Positions 1 through 9,090 of a stretch of 64,000 nucleotides of DNA are shown here, one piece after another (positions within the stretch are counted from its first letter, which is position 1; every line of letters starts with the position of its first letter). The notes beneath the pieces are model-generated. The model made no database searches and was not told the origin of the DNA. It was given only the letters and a program-made list of their open reading frames with translations. The position numbers were made by a program, and so were the translations under genes. Source of the stretch: Cohnella rhizosphaerae (GTDB lineage: Bacteria > Bacillota > Bacilli > Paenibacillales > Paenibacillaceae); contig NZ_JAPDIA010000007.1 in assembly GCF_029525575.1 (NCBI RefSeq), positions 248,001-312,000 of the forward strand. Reading direction: 5' to 3'.

Positions 1-687
1 ACGTCGCTAAAGACGGCGGCCGAAGCCATGAGCCGGGCGGAGACGGAGAAGCTGAAGCTGCTGCAGGCGCAGATCAATCCGCATTTCCTCTACAACACGC
101 TCGCGCTCGTCAAAAGCATGGCTATGGACGTTGGATCGGCCGAGATCGGCAGCACGGTGGACGCGCTGGCGAAGTTCTACAGACTGGCGCTCAATCGCGG
201 CGTCGACACGCTGACGCTCCGGGAGGAGCTCGCGCATGTCCAAGCTTACCTGGACATTCACGAATCGCGGTACCCCCGCCGAGTGACGACCGTATTCGAG
301 GTGGAGCCGGAGGCGCTGACTTGCGAGATCGTCAAGATCACGCTGCAGCCGCTCGTGGAAAATGCCCTGCTGCATGCCTTCGTGCATGCCCGGGGAAGAG
401 GCCGCCTCCTGCTGTCCGCCCGCCTGGACGATCAGATCTTGTGCATAACCATCGCCGACGACGGCTCCGGCATGTCGCCGGAGCAGCTGCGGCAGCTGCT
501 CGAGAATGCCAACGGCGCGAGGGAGCGCGAGGGGTTCGGCATTTACAACGTGAACGAACGGCTGAAGCGCCATTATGGAGCGGCTTATCGTATGGAGATC
601 GATAGCGCGCCGGGACAAGGAACCGCCATTCGGCTGTTCATCCCTCAGCAGCACGCGCAGATGCCGCAGATGTCGCAGACAAGCTGA
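1..687 (+). CDS. Sensor histidine kinase, C-terminal part (YesM/LytS type), cut by window start
   Basis: The frame is open from base 1, so the N-terminal sensor and membrane part lies outside the window. The visible 228 residues carry the phospho-acceptor box AQINPHFLYNTL, the N-box LQPLVENALLHAF and the glycine-rich ATP-binding motifs DDGSGM and GFGIYNVNERL, the order expected for the His_kinase + HATPase_c core of the YesM family. Such kinases sit in the membrane, sense an extracellular ligand and phosphorylate a partner AraC-type response regulator. That partner starts 15 bases downstream, and sugar-import genes follow, so the ligand is probably a carbohydrate (inference). Confidence 0.93.
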   Translation, partial: TSLKTAAEAMSRAETEKLKLLQAQINPHFLYNTLALVKSMAMDVGSAEIGSTVDALAKFYRLALNRGVDTLTLREELAHVQAYLDIHESRYPRRVTTVFEVEPEALTCEIVKITLQPLVENALLHAFVHARGRGRLLLSARLDDQILCITIADDGSGMSPEQLRQLLENANGAREREGFGIYNVNERLKRHYGAAYRMEIDSAPGQGTAIRLFIPQQHAQMPQMSQTS

Positions 688-702
688 AGGAAGGAGGACT
701 GG

Positions 703-2328
703 CATGGAGATCAAGGTCATGGTGGTAGACGACGAGGAGCGTCAGCGCCGCTCGATTGTCCGTCACGTCGACTGGGAGCGATATCGGATGCAGGTCGTGG
801 GGGGAAGCCGAGGACGCCGCGGAGGCATTGGAGCTGGCCGGGCGCGCCGCGCCGGATCTGCTGATCACCGACATACGCCTGCTTGGCGCGAGCGGGCTTG
901 AGCTGGCGGCCCGGATGAGGGAGATTAATCCCCGGTTGCGCATCATTCTGGTCACGGGATACGAAGAATTCGAATATGCCAAGTCGGCGCTGGATATCGG
1001 CGTCGATGCGTTTCTGGTCAAGCCGATTATGTTCGACGAGCTGAAGGCCTTGCTGGCGTCAATCTGTCAGGCCGATGCCGCCGAACGTACCAGGAGCAGG
1101 GAAGAGCGGCAGCTGAAGGAGCAGCTGAGCGCCTTCAAGCCCGTAGCCCAGGAGCAATTTTTCCAGGAATTGATTCAGGGGCTGGTGGTCGGCGAGGAGA
1201 CGATCCGTCTGAGAGCGGACGCTTTCGGTCTGTTCGCCCGCGAGGGACTGCGGCGCGTGCTGATTGCAGTGATCGACGCCGATCCGGACGCGGCGCTGCC
1301 CAAGGAGGAGCAGATTCGGCGGGCCAGAGGCCTGCTCGGCGAGGCTGCAGCGGCCGTCTGCGGGGCGCTGCTCGAAGAGCGGACGACGACGCAGCGCGGC
1401 AGCCTTGTGCTGATATTGAGCGAGCGGGAGACCGGCGGCTTCGACCGCGATACGGAGGCCTGCATCGAGCGCCTTCGTCTGGAGGCCGAGAAGATCGAGG
1501 GTTGTACCGTGTCGATCGGCATCGGTCCGCCCGTCCCTGCGCTGAACCAATTGAGCCGGAGCTTCCGGCTGGCCCAGCATGCGGTCAATCAGAGGCTGCT
1601 GGGCGGCGGCGAGCGGACGTACAGCTGGAAGACGCTCATTCAGCCGGAGGATCGCCCGGACAAGAGTATAGAGGCGCTGGTCGGGGATTTTTTTGAGGTG
1701 CTTGGGGCCGGCGATAGCCAGAACAGCCTGAATCTGCTGGGAGAAATTCTGAGCGGGATCGCCGGCAATCTGGAGGTGCAGGGCGCGAAGCTGAGAAGCC
1801 TGTGCCTGCAGCTCGTCACCGGCGCTTACCGGACGGCCGCGGAGATCGGGGACGCAGCCCGTCAGCTTGGCCCGGAGAGTGCCCTGTGGGAACGCATCCT
1901 CGAATGCGGCGAGGAGACGGAGCAGCTGCAGGAGACGGTCGACATCCTGAACGGCATCTGCGCCTTTATCGCGGAGCGCAAAAAAAAGCCATACGCAGCT
2001 CGTCGTGCAGAAGGCGCTCGACTATATGAACGTTCACTACAAGGAGAGCCTGACGCTGCGATCGGTGGCGGAGTCGGTGTATCTCAGTCCGAGCTATCTG
2101 GGCGCCCTGTTCAGAACCGAGCTCGGCGCTTCGTTCACCGATCAGCTGATCCAGATTCGCATCCAGAAGGCCAAGGAGATGCTCCAGCAGCCGCACCTCA
2201 AGCTGTACGAAGTCGCCGAAGGCGTCGGGTATCAGAACATCGGCTATTTTACCGGCGTATTCAAACGAATGACAGGCTTCAGCCCCAAGGAATATCGGAC
2301 GTTTCTGGGCTTTTCCCAATCCGAATGA
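703..2328 (+). CDS. AraC-family response regulator (YesN type), two apparent frameshifts
   Basis: Starts at ATG 703 after GAAGGAGGA. The N-terminus MEIKVMVVDDEERQRRS is a receiver domain with the acidic pair. After an apparent shift in the G6 run at 799-804 it continues with the phospho-acceptor region LLITDIRLLGASGLEL and the LVKPI lysine. A second shift lies in the A8 run at 1980-1987, followed by a C-terminal AraC helix-turn-helix (ALDYMNVHYKESLTLRSVAE...GYQNIGYFTGVFKRMTGFSP). Removing one base from each run gives about 540 continuous residues, the usual size of YesN-like regulators. It should be phosphorylated by the kinase just upstream and activate the importer genes that follow. A true pseudogene is possible but less likely given how well all domains are kept. 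Confidence 0.88.
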
Positions 2329-2341
2329 TCGTTCCCATTTC

Positions 2342-2371
2342 GGCGCTTGCCTCCTGGCAGCGCTTTTTTTA
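2342..2371 (+). terminator. Intrinsic terminator after the response regulator
   Basis: GCGCTTGCC-tcct-GGCAGCGC with a single bulged T forms a stem followed by seven T. It separates the two-component genes from the importer genes. Confidence 0.75.
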
Positions 2372-2431
2372 CATGCCGAATTTGAAAAACATGAAAGCGC
2401 GAGAGCGCAAGTAATCGTGCATTACGACGAT

Positions 2432-2445
2432 TGTAAGCGTTTTAG
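2432..2445 (+). promoter_or_regulatory. cre-like catabolite repression site
   Basis: TGTAAGCGTTTTAG matches the CcpA consensus TGWAANCGNTNWCA except at the last two positions. It lies 57 bases before the first permease gene, where CcpA repression of a sugar importer is expected. Match is imperfect, so this is tentative. Confidence 0.4.
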
Positions 2446-2501
2446 GACTGCTCTATATTCAGGTATAGGTTCTGCAACAAGGAAGAAAGGAGATCAGGTC
2501 C

Positions 2502-3410
2502 ATGCATCGCTTCATGCTCATCAAACAGAAGGGCTACCTGCCGCTGTACGCCTTCCTGGTGCCCGGCATCGTGCTTGTCGTGCTGTTCAACTATATCCCG
2601 ATGCTGGGGCTGCAGATCGCGTTCCGGGATTACAACTTCAGCGACGGGATCTGGAGAAGTCCGTGGATCGGCCTGCAGAACTTCAAGGAGTTCGCGGCGA
2701 GCTCGGATTTCTGGAGAGCGACTGGCAATACCTTTCTGCTCACTTTTCTCCGTCTGCTGTTCGTGTTCCCGACCACGCTGATCGTGGCGCTGCTCATCAA
2801 TGAAGTCCGGGCGTTCCGCTTCAAGCGCCTCGTCCAGTCGCTGAGCTATTTGCCGCACTTCATTTCCTGGATCGTGGTGGTCGGCTTCCTCGACGCGTTC
2901 CTGTCGCTGGACGGCGGCGGCGCGAATTCGCTGCTGCACCTGTTCGGCGTAGACCCGATCGCCTTCATGGGCTCGGAAGCCTGGTTCCGCCCGATCTTCA
3001 TCCTCAGCAGCATGTGGAAGGAAGTCGGCTGGGGCACCATCCTGTATCTCGCCGCCATCTCCGGCATCAACCCGGCCCTCTACGAAGCGGCCGTGATGGA
3101 CGGGGCGGGACGGTTCTCCCAGATGCGCTACGTGACGCTGCCCAGCATCGTCCCGATCATCTCGGTCGTCCTGATCCTGACGGTGCCCAGCTTGCTGAGC
3201 GTCGGCATCGACCAGATCTACGCCATGATCAACCCGGCAAATATCGGCGTGGCCGAGGTCATCGATACGTACGTGCTGCGGCTCGGCATCGGGCAGGCCC
3301 AATATTCGCAGACGACGGCCATCGGACTGGTGATGAGCCTGATCTCCACGCTGCTGCTCCTGCTTAGCAACCGGTTGTCCAAGTGGGCCGGCGGCGACGG
3401 ATTATGGTAG
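2502..3410 (+). CDS. Sugar ABC transporter permease, LplB type
   Basis: 302 residues with about six hydrophobic segments, beginning with LPLYAFLVPGIVLVVLFNYIPMLG's typical first helix. The EAA loop reads YEAAVMDGAGRFSQMRYVTLP (residues about 190-215), the contact site for the ATPase. This is one half of the membrane channel of a CUT1 oligosaccharide importer. ATG start preceded by GAAAGGAGATC. The second permease follows after 15 bases and a binding lipoprotein after that. No ATPase is encoded nearby; related importers in Bacilli use the shared MsmX ATPase (family knowledge). Confidence 0.93.
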   Translation: MHRFMLIKQKGYLPLYAFLVPGIVLVVLFNYIPMLGLQIAFRDYNFSDGIWRSPWIGLQNFKEFAASSDFWRATGNTFLLTFLRLLFVFPTTLIVALLINEVRAFRFKRLVQSLSYLPHFISWIVVVGFLDAFLSLDGGGANSLLHLFGVDPIAFMGSEAWFRPIFILSSMWKEVGWGTILYLAAISGINPALYEAAVMDGAGRFSQMRYVTLPSIVPIISVVLILTVPSLLSVGIDQIYAMINPANIGVAEVIDTYVLRLGIGQAQYSQTTAIGLVMSLISTLLLLLSNRLSKWAGGDGLW

Positions 3411-3425
3411 AAAGGAGGAGATCGC

Positions 3426-4331
3426 TTGGGACGATCCACGCCGGGAGACCGGGCGTTTACGATCGGCAACACGTTGCTGCTGGCGCTATTCGCTTTTCTG
3501 TGCGCCTATCCGCTCTGGTACATCCTGATTCTGTCGGTCAATGAAGGAACGGATACGAGTCTCGGCGGCATTTACTGGTGGCCGCGCGCCTTCACGCTGG
3601 ACAATTATCGCGTCATGCTGTCCGACCATACGATCCTGGGCGCTTTCTGGATCACGGTCAAACGCACCGTCATCGGCACCTTCGGTTCGCTGCTGGTGAC
3701 TTCGATGGTCGCCTTCGCCCTTTCCCGCAGAGAGCTGCCGGGCCGGAAGCTCTTGCTGTTCGTCTTCCTTTTCGTCATGCTGTTCAGCGGAGGGCTGATT
3801 CCCTACTACATCCAGTTGATGAACCTGAACCTGCTCAACAGCTTCTGGGTATACGTGTTTCCGTCCCTGTTCAGCATCTGGAACATGTTCGTCATGAAGA
3901 CCTCCTTCCAGAGCAACATTCCGGAAAACGTCGTGGAGTCGGTCAAGCTCGACGGCGGCGGTTATACGCGAATTTATTTTAACATCGTGCTGCCCTTCTC
4001 CATGCCGCTGTTCGCGGCGCTCGGGCTGTTCACGGCCGTCGGGCAATGGAACGACTGGTTCACGGGCGCTTTTTTCGTCAACGACCTCAGCTTGCAGCCG
4101 CTTCCGACCTATCTGCAGCGGATGCTGAGTACGATCGAAGCGACGCATATGATCAGCGCAAGCCAGATGGCGACCGCCAACCAGACCCAGCTGTACAATC
4201 CGGACGCGATCACGACCAAGTCCGTTCGCATGGCGACCATTATGATTACGATTTTGCCGATTCTGTTCGTGTATCCGTTCGTGCAGCGGTTCTTTGTCAA
4301 AGGCGTGCTCATTGGTTCGGTCAAGGAATAA
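3426..4331 (+). CDS. Sugar ABC transporter permease, YtcP type
   Basis: 301 residues, multi-span membrane protein with the MalG/YtcP signature: IPENVVESVKLDGGGYTRIYF as the EAA loop and the C-terminus PFVQRFFVKGVLIGSVKE that is typical of this group. TTG start chosen because AAAGGAGG lies 8-9 bases upstream and no ATG fits. Pairs with the LplB-type permease directly upstream to form the transmembrane channel. Confidence 0.93.
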   Translation: MGRSTPGDRAFTIGNTLLLALFAFLCAYPLWYILILSVNEGTDTSLGGIYWWPRAFTLDNYRVMLSDHTILGAFWITVKRTVIGTFGSLLVTSMVAFALSRRELPGRKLLLFVFLFVMLFSGGLIPYYIQLMNLNLLNSFWVYVFPSLFSIWNMFVMKTSFQSNIPENVVESVKLDGGGYTRIYFNIVLPFSMPLFAALGLFTAVGQWNDWFTGAFFVNDLSLQPLPTYLQRMLSTIEATHMISASQMATANQTQLYNPDAITTKSVRMATIMITILPILFVYPFVQRFFVKGVLIGSVKE

Positions 4332-4369
4332 CAGAGGCAGGTCACTATTAATCGAGGGGGATCTTCAAC

Positions 4370-6166
4370 GTGAAAAAGGGCTGGAAGACGAATATGAAGG
4401 CGACGGGGGCCGTCGTGCTGGCATTGGCGCTGCTCGCCGGCTGCTCGAACGGCAACGGAGGAAGCAAGGCGACGAGCGGAGCCTCGGCCTCCAATGCCGG
4501 CACCGACGCCGCCAATGCGCAGCCGACGCACTATACCTTGTATGCGCCCGCCATGACGACGCCGATCAATCTGGACGGTCCGGTCACGCAGGAAGTCATG
4601 AAGCGATCCGGTTTGAACTGGGATAAAGTCGAGATCGGCAATGGCGCCGACCTGTCCCAGCAGATCAACCTCAAGCTGGTCGCCGGCGATTTTCCCGACG
4701 CGATCATGCTGCCTTCCGACAGTCTCGTCTGGTCGCGGCTGGTCGACGAGAAGAAGCTGCTGCCGCTTGACGATTACTTCAACAATGCCAAGGACTATCC
4801 CAACCTGGCCGCGATCGACAAGCGCATCGTCGATTACTGGCGCGCAGCCGACGGACATATCTATATGATCCCTTCCGCTTACGAGAAAATCATCGACGAG
4901 CCTTCCGCCTGGCAAGGCAACGCGCAGGGCTTGTGGGTTCAGAATACGATCCTTGAAAAGGCGGGCATGACGCTCGACGACATCAAGACGCTCGAAGGTT
5001 TCGAGAAATATTTGAAGGCCGTCAAGGGTTTGAAGGACAGCCAGGGACGGGCGATCATCCCGCTGTCGCTGGGCGGCGAAAATTTTGCCGGGCTTCAGGT
5101 CGTCATGTCGATGTTCGGCGTGCGCAGCGCGGACAACGGCTACAACGAGCAGGCGGACGGCACGGTCGTCCAGGATTACAAGCTGCCCGGTTTCAAGCAG
5201 GCGTTCCAGTGGCTGAACCATCTCTACCTGGACGGGCTGCTGGACCCGGAGACGGCCTTCCAGAAGAAGGACCTGTTCAAGGAAAAGGTCAACAATCTGC
5301 GGTTCGGCGCGATGCTGTTCGACGGCTGGGACAATCCCAACGTGACGACGCTTAAGAACAGCGGCCTTCCCGAAGCGATCACCTACAAGGCGCTTGAGGC
5401 CAAGGGCTTCCCCGACGGCTGGTTCGCTCCGACCTACCTGCCGGTCAAATCGGGCGTGAAGCCGGCGCCGTACGCCTACTTCAATCCCTTCGGGTCGAAC
5501 GGCACGGGCATCAGCGCGAACGTCAAGGATCCGGATCGGATGATGAAGGGGATCGACTGGATGCAGACCGACGAAGCCTTCATTCTCATGGAGTACGGCA
5601 CCGAAGAGATGGGCGCCTACAAGATGGAGAACGGGGCGGCCGTCGAGAATTCCGAAGTGTTCCGCGGACCGAAGTTCTGGGGCGGGGACAACGGCGGCAT
5701 GGCCAGCGTGACGGAGTACGGCTTCTGGTGGTGGAAAAACTTTGCGAGCGTAGGCGCCTCGCATATCAAGACGATGGAACCGCCGTGGCCGGCGTACAAC
5801 GCCATGCTCTACAAGGCCGAGGAGATCAATCACGAGCAAGGCACGTTCGCGCTGATCCCGACGGAGAGCCGGATCAAGCCGGTCATCGGGGGCAAGGTGG
5901 AGAAATACAGCCCGGTGCAAAGCGACATTCGCCTTCAATATTATGCGAAGATGCTGCTTGCCAAGAGCGACAAGGATTTCGAAAATGCGTACAATCAGTT
6001 CCTCAACGAGATGAAGGTGCGCGGGCATGACGAGGAGACGGCCGCCGAGTTCAACGAGCAGTACAAGGCCTACAGCCAAACGCCGGCCGGGCAAATCAAG
6101 GTCGACGTCAAGCGGTCCCTTCCTCGCAACGTATACAGCGACCAGCCCGCGATCATCGGCGAATAA
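4370..6166 (+). CDS. Extracellular sugar-binding lipoprotein (LipO type)
   Basis: 598 residues. A basic N-terminus, a hydrophobic stretch and the lipobox LLAGC (Cys about residue 25) mark a lipoprotein anchored outside the membrane, followed by a Gly/Ser/Ala-rich tether. The remainder fits the family-1 solute-binding fold used by LplB/YtcP importers (length 500-600 residues is normal). GTG at 4370 has a GAGGGGGAT ribosome site; an in-frame ATG at 4394 is an alternative start. It delivers the substrate to the two permeases upstream. Confidence 0.9.
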   Translation: MKKGWKTNMKATGAVVLALALLAGCSNGNGGSKATSGASASNAGTDAANAQPTHYTLYAPAMTTPINLDGPVTQEVMKRSGLNWDKVEIGNGADLSQQINLKLVAGDFPDAIMLPSDSLVWSRLVDEKKLLPLDDYFNNAKDYPNLAAIDKRIVDYWRAADGHIYMIPSAYEKIIDEPSAWQGNAQGLWVQNTILEKAGMTLDDIKTLEGFEKYLKAVKGLKDSQGRAIIPLSLGGENFAGLQVVMSMFGVRSADNGYNEQADGTVVQDYKLPGFKQAFQWLNHLYLDGLLDPETAFQKKDLFKEKVNNLRFGAMLFDGWDNPNVTTLKNSGLPEAITYKALEAKGFPDGWFAPTYLPVKSGVKPAPYAYFNPFGSNGTGISANVKDPDRMMKGIDWMQTDEAFILMEYGTEEMGAYKMENGAAVENSEVFRGPKFWGGDNGGMASVTEYGFWWWKNFASVGASHIKTMEPPWPAYNAMLYKAEEINHEQGTFALIPTESRIKPVIGGKVEKYSPVQSDIRLQYYAKMLLAKSDKDFENAYNQFLNEMKVRGHDEETAAEFNEQYKAYSQTPAGQIKVDVKRSLPRNVYSDQPAIIGE

Positions 6167-6185
6167 ACGGATTGGAGCGTGACCT

Positions 6186-7808
6186 ATGAATGCATCCGGT
6201 GCGATCTACCCGAATCGCGTCAATATCATTAACTTCATTCGCGGCGTCGAGCCGCGGGAGCCGATCGATCTGGTCGAGCCGGTCCGGGAGCAGCTGGCGC
6301 TCGTACGCAAGCACGGGCTGCCGGCCACCTGGCTGCTCCAGTACGATGCGCTGATCGACCCGGCCTTCACCGATTTGCTCCTTCGAGAGGCGGACGCCTC
6401 GCAGGAGATCGGCGTCTGGTTCGAGATCGTGCAGCCGCTGGCGGAGAAGGCAGGCATTCCCTGGAGAGGTCGTCACGCCTGGGACTCGCACGCACATATC
6501 GCCTTCTCGGCCGGGTATACGCCGCAGGAGCGGGAGCGTCTTGCGGACGTGCTGATGGAGGACTTCCGCGCCAGGTTCGGCCGCTATCCGCAGTCGGTCG
6601 GCTCCTGGTTCATGGATGCGCATGCGCTGGCGTATTTCTCCGACAAATACGGCATCGACGCCTCCTGCAACTGCAAGGATCAGTGGGGGACGGACGGCTA
6701 CACGCTGTGGGGCGGCTACTACAATCAAGCCTATTATCCCAGCCGCCTGAACGGCTTCATGCCGGCCCAGACCGAGGCGGCCCAGATCCCGGTTCCGGTA
6801 TTCCGCATGCTCGGCAGCGACCCGATCTATCAATACGACGCCCGGCTCGGCGGCAACGGTCAGGCCGTGATTACGCTGGAGCCCGTATACGCCGGGAAGG
6901 AGGGCGGAGGCGGCATACCCGAGTGGGTGAGGTGGTTTTTCGACGTCAACTTCCGCAAGGAACAGATCTCCTTCGGCTACACGCAGGTAGGCCAGGAAAA
7001 CTCCTTCGGCTGGGCGGCGATGAAGGACGGCCTCACCGACCAGGTTGAATTGCTGGCCGCCAGGCAAGGGGAAGGCATGCTGCGCGTCGAAACGCTGGGA
7101 GCGTCGGGGCGATGGTTCAAGGCGCGGTATCCCGTGACGCCGGCCTCCTCCCTGTGCGCGCTGACCGACTGGCGGCAAGAAGGCCGGCAATCGGTCTGGT
7201 ATTACAGCCGCTACTACCGGTTGAACCTGCTGAATAACGACGGCGACCTCTGCATCCGCGACATTCACCGGTTCGACGAGCGCTACGAGGAGCGGTACCT
7301 GCGGGAGCCTTGCCCGGATCGGAACAGCCGCTACGATACGCTGCCGATCGTGGACAGCGCCCGCTGGGGCATCGGGGGCGCAGCGTCCGGCCTTCGCCCC
7401 GTCGTCTATGATGGGACGGGGGAGGCGCGGCCGCTCGCCGTCCGCGCGCTCGAGACGGACGAATCCGTTCCCGGCGAGCTCGTCGTACTGGTCCGGCTGG
7501 AAGGCGCGGATACGCTGCGCATCCACTGCGCGGAGGGGCGCATTCGCTTCTCCTCGAGCCTGCCGGACTGGGGACTTTGCCTCACCTGGGGCAGCACGTC
7601 CGAGTTGCCGGAGATGCGGCTGGACGAGGACGCCATCGATTACCGGTTCGAAGGTTACGCGTACCGTATGCCGCTGATCGGGACGCGGCCGTCCTGGATC
7701 GGCCCGGAGGGAGCGGCCTCCGGCGGCATCGAGCTTCGTGCCTTCGGACGGGAGCTGGTTCTGGAGCAGAACGAATCCCGGCGACCCGGGACGGCGTCTT
7801 CCGACTGA
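6186..7808 (+). CDS. Unassigned 540-aa protein, last gene of cluster I, possibly deacetylase/glycosidase-like
   Basis: ATG preceded by TTGGAGCGTGACC, 19 bases after the binding protein, so probably co-transcribed. No signal peptide, so it should act in the cytoplasm. The N-terminal 230 residues (INFIRGVEPREP...HGLPATWLLQYDALIDP; FMDAHALAYFSDKYGIDAS) resemble the barrel layout of polysaccharide-deacetylase-like proteins: a line stressing limited perception, then a date-with-target Asp/His. The C-terminal half is β-rich and unrecognised. By context it may process the imported sugar. I cannot name a reaction; substrate and family are unknown to me. Confidence 0.6.
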   Translation: MNASGAIYPNRVNIINFIRGVEPREPIDLVEPVREQLALVRKHGLPATWLLQYDALIDPAFTDLLLREADASQEIGVWFEIVQPLAEKAGIPWRGRHAWDSHAHIAFSAGYTPQERERLADVLMEDFRARFGRYPQSVGSWFMDAHALAYFSDKYGIDASCNCKDQWGTDGYTLWGGYYNQAYYPSRLNGFMPAQTEAAQIPVPVFRMLGSDPIYQYDARLGGNGQAVITLEPVYAGKEGGGGIPEWVRWFFDVNFRKEQISFGYTQVGQENSFGWAAMKDGLTDQVELLAARQGEGMLRVETLGASGRWFKARYPVTPASSLCALTDWRQEGRQSVWYYSRYYRLNLLNNDGDLCIRDIHRFDERYEERYLREPCPDRNSRYDTLPIVDSARWGIGGAASGLRPVVYDGTGEARPLAVRALETDESVPGELVVLVRLEGADTLRIHCAEGRIRFSSSLPDWGLCLTWGSTSELPEMRLDEDAIDYRFEGYAYRMPLIGTRPSWIGPEGAASGGIELRAFGRELVLEQNESRRPGTASSD

Positions 7809-7855
7809 CGGGTATGCCTTAGACAGGCGACCGTCGACAACTTCATTTTGCAAAC

Positions 7856-7881
7856 AAAGCTCAGGCGTCTGCCTGAGCTTT
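7856..7881. terminator. Bidirectional hairpin between convergent genes
   Basis: Perfect 11-bp arms AAAGCTCAGGC / GCCTGAGCTTT around a GTCT loop, lying between the end of cluster I and the end of the minus-strand HD-GYP gene. T-rich sequence follows mainly on the minus strand. Confidence 0.65.
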
Positions 7882-7988
7882 GCTGCACAATCGGGAAGTA
7901 GACAACGACTTATAAATCACAGGCCCCATCAGAAAATTTGCCTTGAAAACGTTCCGGCAGCACGCTCGCAACAGTCGGTTCTGCGACT

Positions 7989-9056
7989 TCAATCGCCCGG
8001 CATGCGGCGTTTCGCAACTGAGCGCGAATCGGGAACGAGAGAGGTCGCACTGGGAAGCAGCTTTACGACATTGACGCTGCAATCTTTGCTTAAATCCAGA
8101 AATTGCCCGCCCGCGGTTCGCACCAGCGGATTAACCAGATCATCGGTATTGATTTGCAGAATGGTCGCCTCGATCTGGTTGGACAGCAAGACATGACTGC
8201 CGATAAGGGTTTCCATCATTCGCTTCATGAAGACATTGATGATCAGAGCGTCGAATTTGCCGAATGCGCTTTGATGCAGCTCGGTCATGACTTCGCAGAA
8301 AGGCAGGGCGTCCTTATAAGGACGTCGCGAAGACATGGCATGAAACACGTCCGCAACCGCCACAATCCGGCTTAATACGTGCATTTTGTTTCCGGCGATG
8401 CCATGCGGGTAACCGCTGCCGTCCCACCTTTCATGATGCTGGAGCGCTACAGCCGCATGGGTATCGGTGAGTCCTTTTGTCCGCTGAATCATCTCATATC
8501 CGTATACCGTGTGCTTTTGCACAACTTCGAATTCCCGTTCCGTAAGCTTCCCTGGCTTGTTTAAGAGCTCAAGGGGCAATTTGGATTTTCCGATGTCGTG
8601 AAGGACGGCCGCGGACATCAACAGCCGAAGCTCCGGTTCCTCCAGGTGAAGCCAGCGCCCAAGCAGCATGGAGAGGAGGGCAACGGCAATGCTATGGCGG
8701 TAAGTCGGATCATCGGCAACCTGCAGCTCTTCCAGCAACAGAGAGATTTGCGCGTGATCGATCGCTTCGGATAAAAGCGGCAGGATGTCATGTTCGAGAT
8801 GATCCAACGCAATGGTGTCCGAACGGCGGCAATCGGCAAAAAACTGTTTGATTTCCGCGACGGCGCGGCTCACGACGTAGTGAGCCTGCGAGTTCAAGCC
8901 ATCTACATCATCTTCTTGAAGCATGATTTTCTGCTGCTCCAATATGAACAGCTGCTCTGTCGTAAGCTTCGTGTTCTCTGGATAGAGAAGAACGCCATAA
9001 TGGTTGTAAATCGATTTGTTTAGCCGTTTACCTACAAACGCAGCCGTCGGATTCAT
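7989..9056 (-). CDS. HD-GYP cyclic-di-GMP phosphodiesterase
   Basis: 355 residues. The HD motif reads VLHDIGKSKLP (about residue 152) and the GYP signature HHERWDGSGYPHGI (about residue 206), with the intervening QKHTVYGYEMI and the later VADVFHAMSS all as in active HD-GYP phosphodiesterases that open c-di-GMP. No membrane segment. ATG preceded by GAGGAGAGGG. It lies 34 bases downstream of the FapA-type gene, and both sit behind a c-di-GMP riboswitch, so its product likely lowers the ligand that controls its own mRNA. Confidence 0.92.
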   Translation of the reverse strand: MNPTAAFVGKRLNKSIYNHYGVLLYPENTKLTTEQLFILEQQKIMLQEDDVDGLNSQAHYVVSRAVAEIKQFFADCRRSDTIALDHLEHDILPLLSEAIDHAQISLLLEELQVADDPTYRHSIAVALLSMLLGRWLHLEEPELRLLMSAAVLHDIGKSKLPLELLNKPGKLTEREFEVVQKHTVYGYEMIQRTKGLTDTHAAVALQHHERWDGSGYPHGIAGNKMHVLSRIVAVADVFHAMSSRRPYKDALPFCEVMTELHQSAFGKFDALIINVFMKRMMETLIGSHVLLSNQIEATILQINTDDLVNPLVRTAGGQFLDLSKDCSVNVVKLLPSATSLVPDSRSVAKRRMPGD

Positions 9057-9090
9057 CGTTTCCCTCTCCTCTATCAGGATTTTTCCTCTT

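Noticed and set aside
703-2328. Programmed frameshifting or phase variation at homopolymers
   Set aside because: Breaks occur in unrelated genes including nagA and opuAB, mostly as one surplus base in G, A, C or T runs, with no slippery heptamer plus stimulator; sequencing error is simpler.
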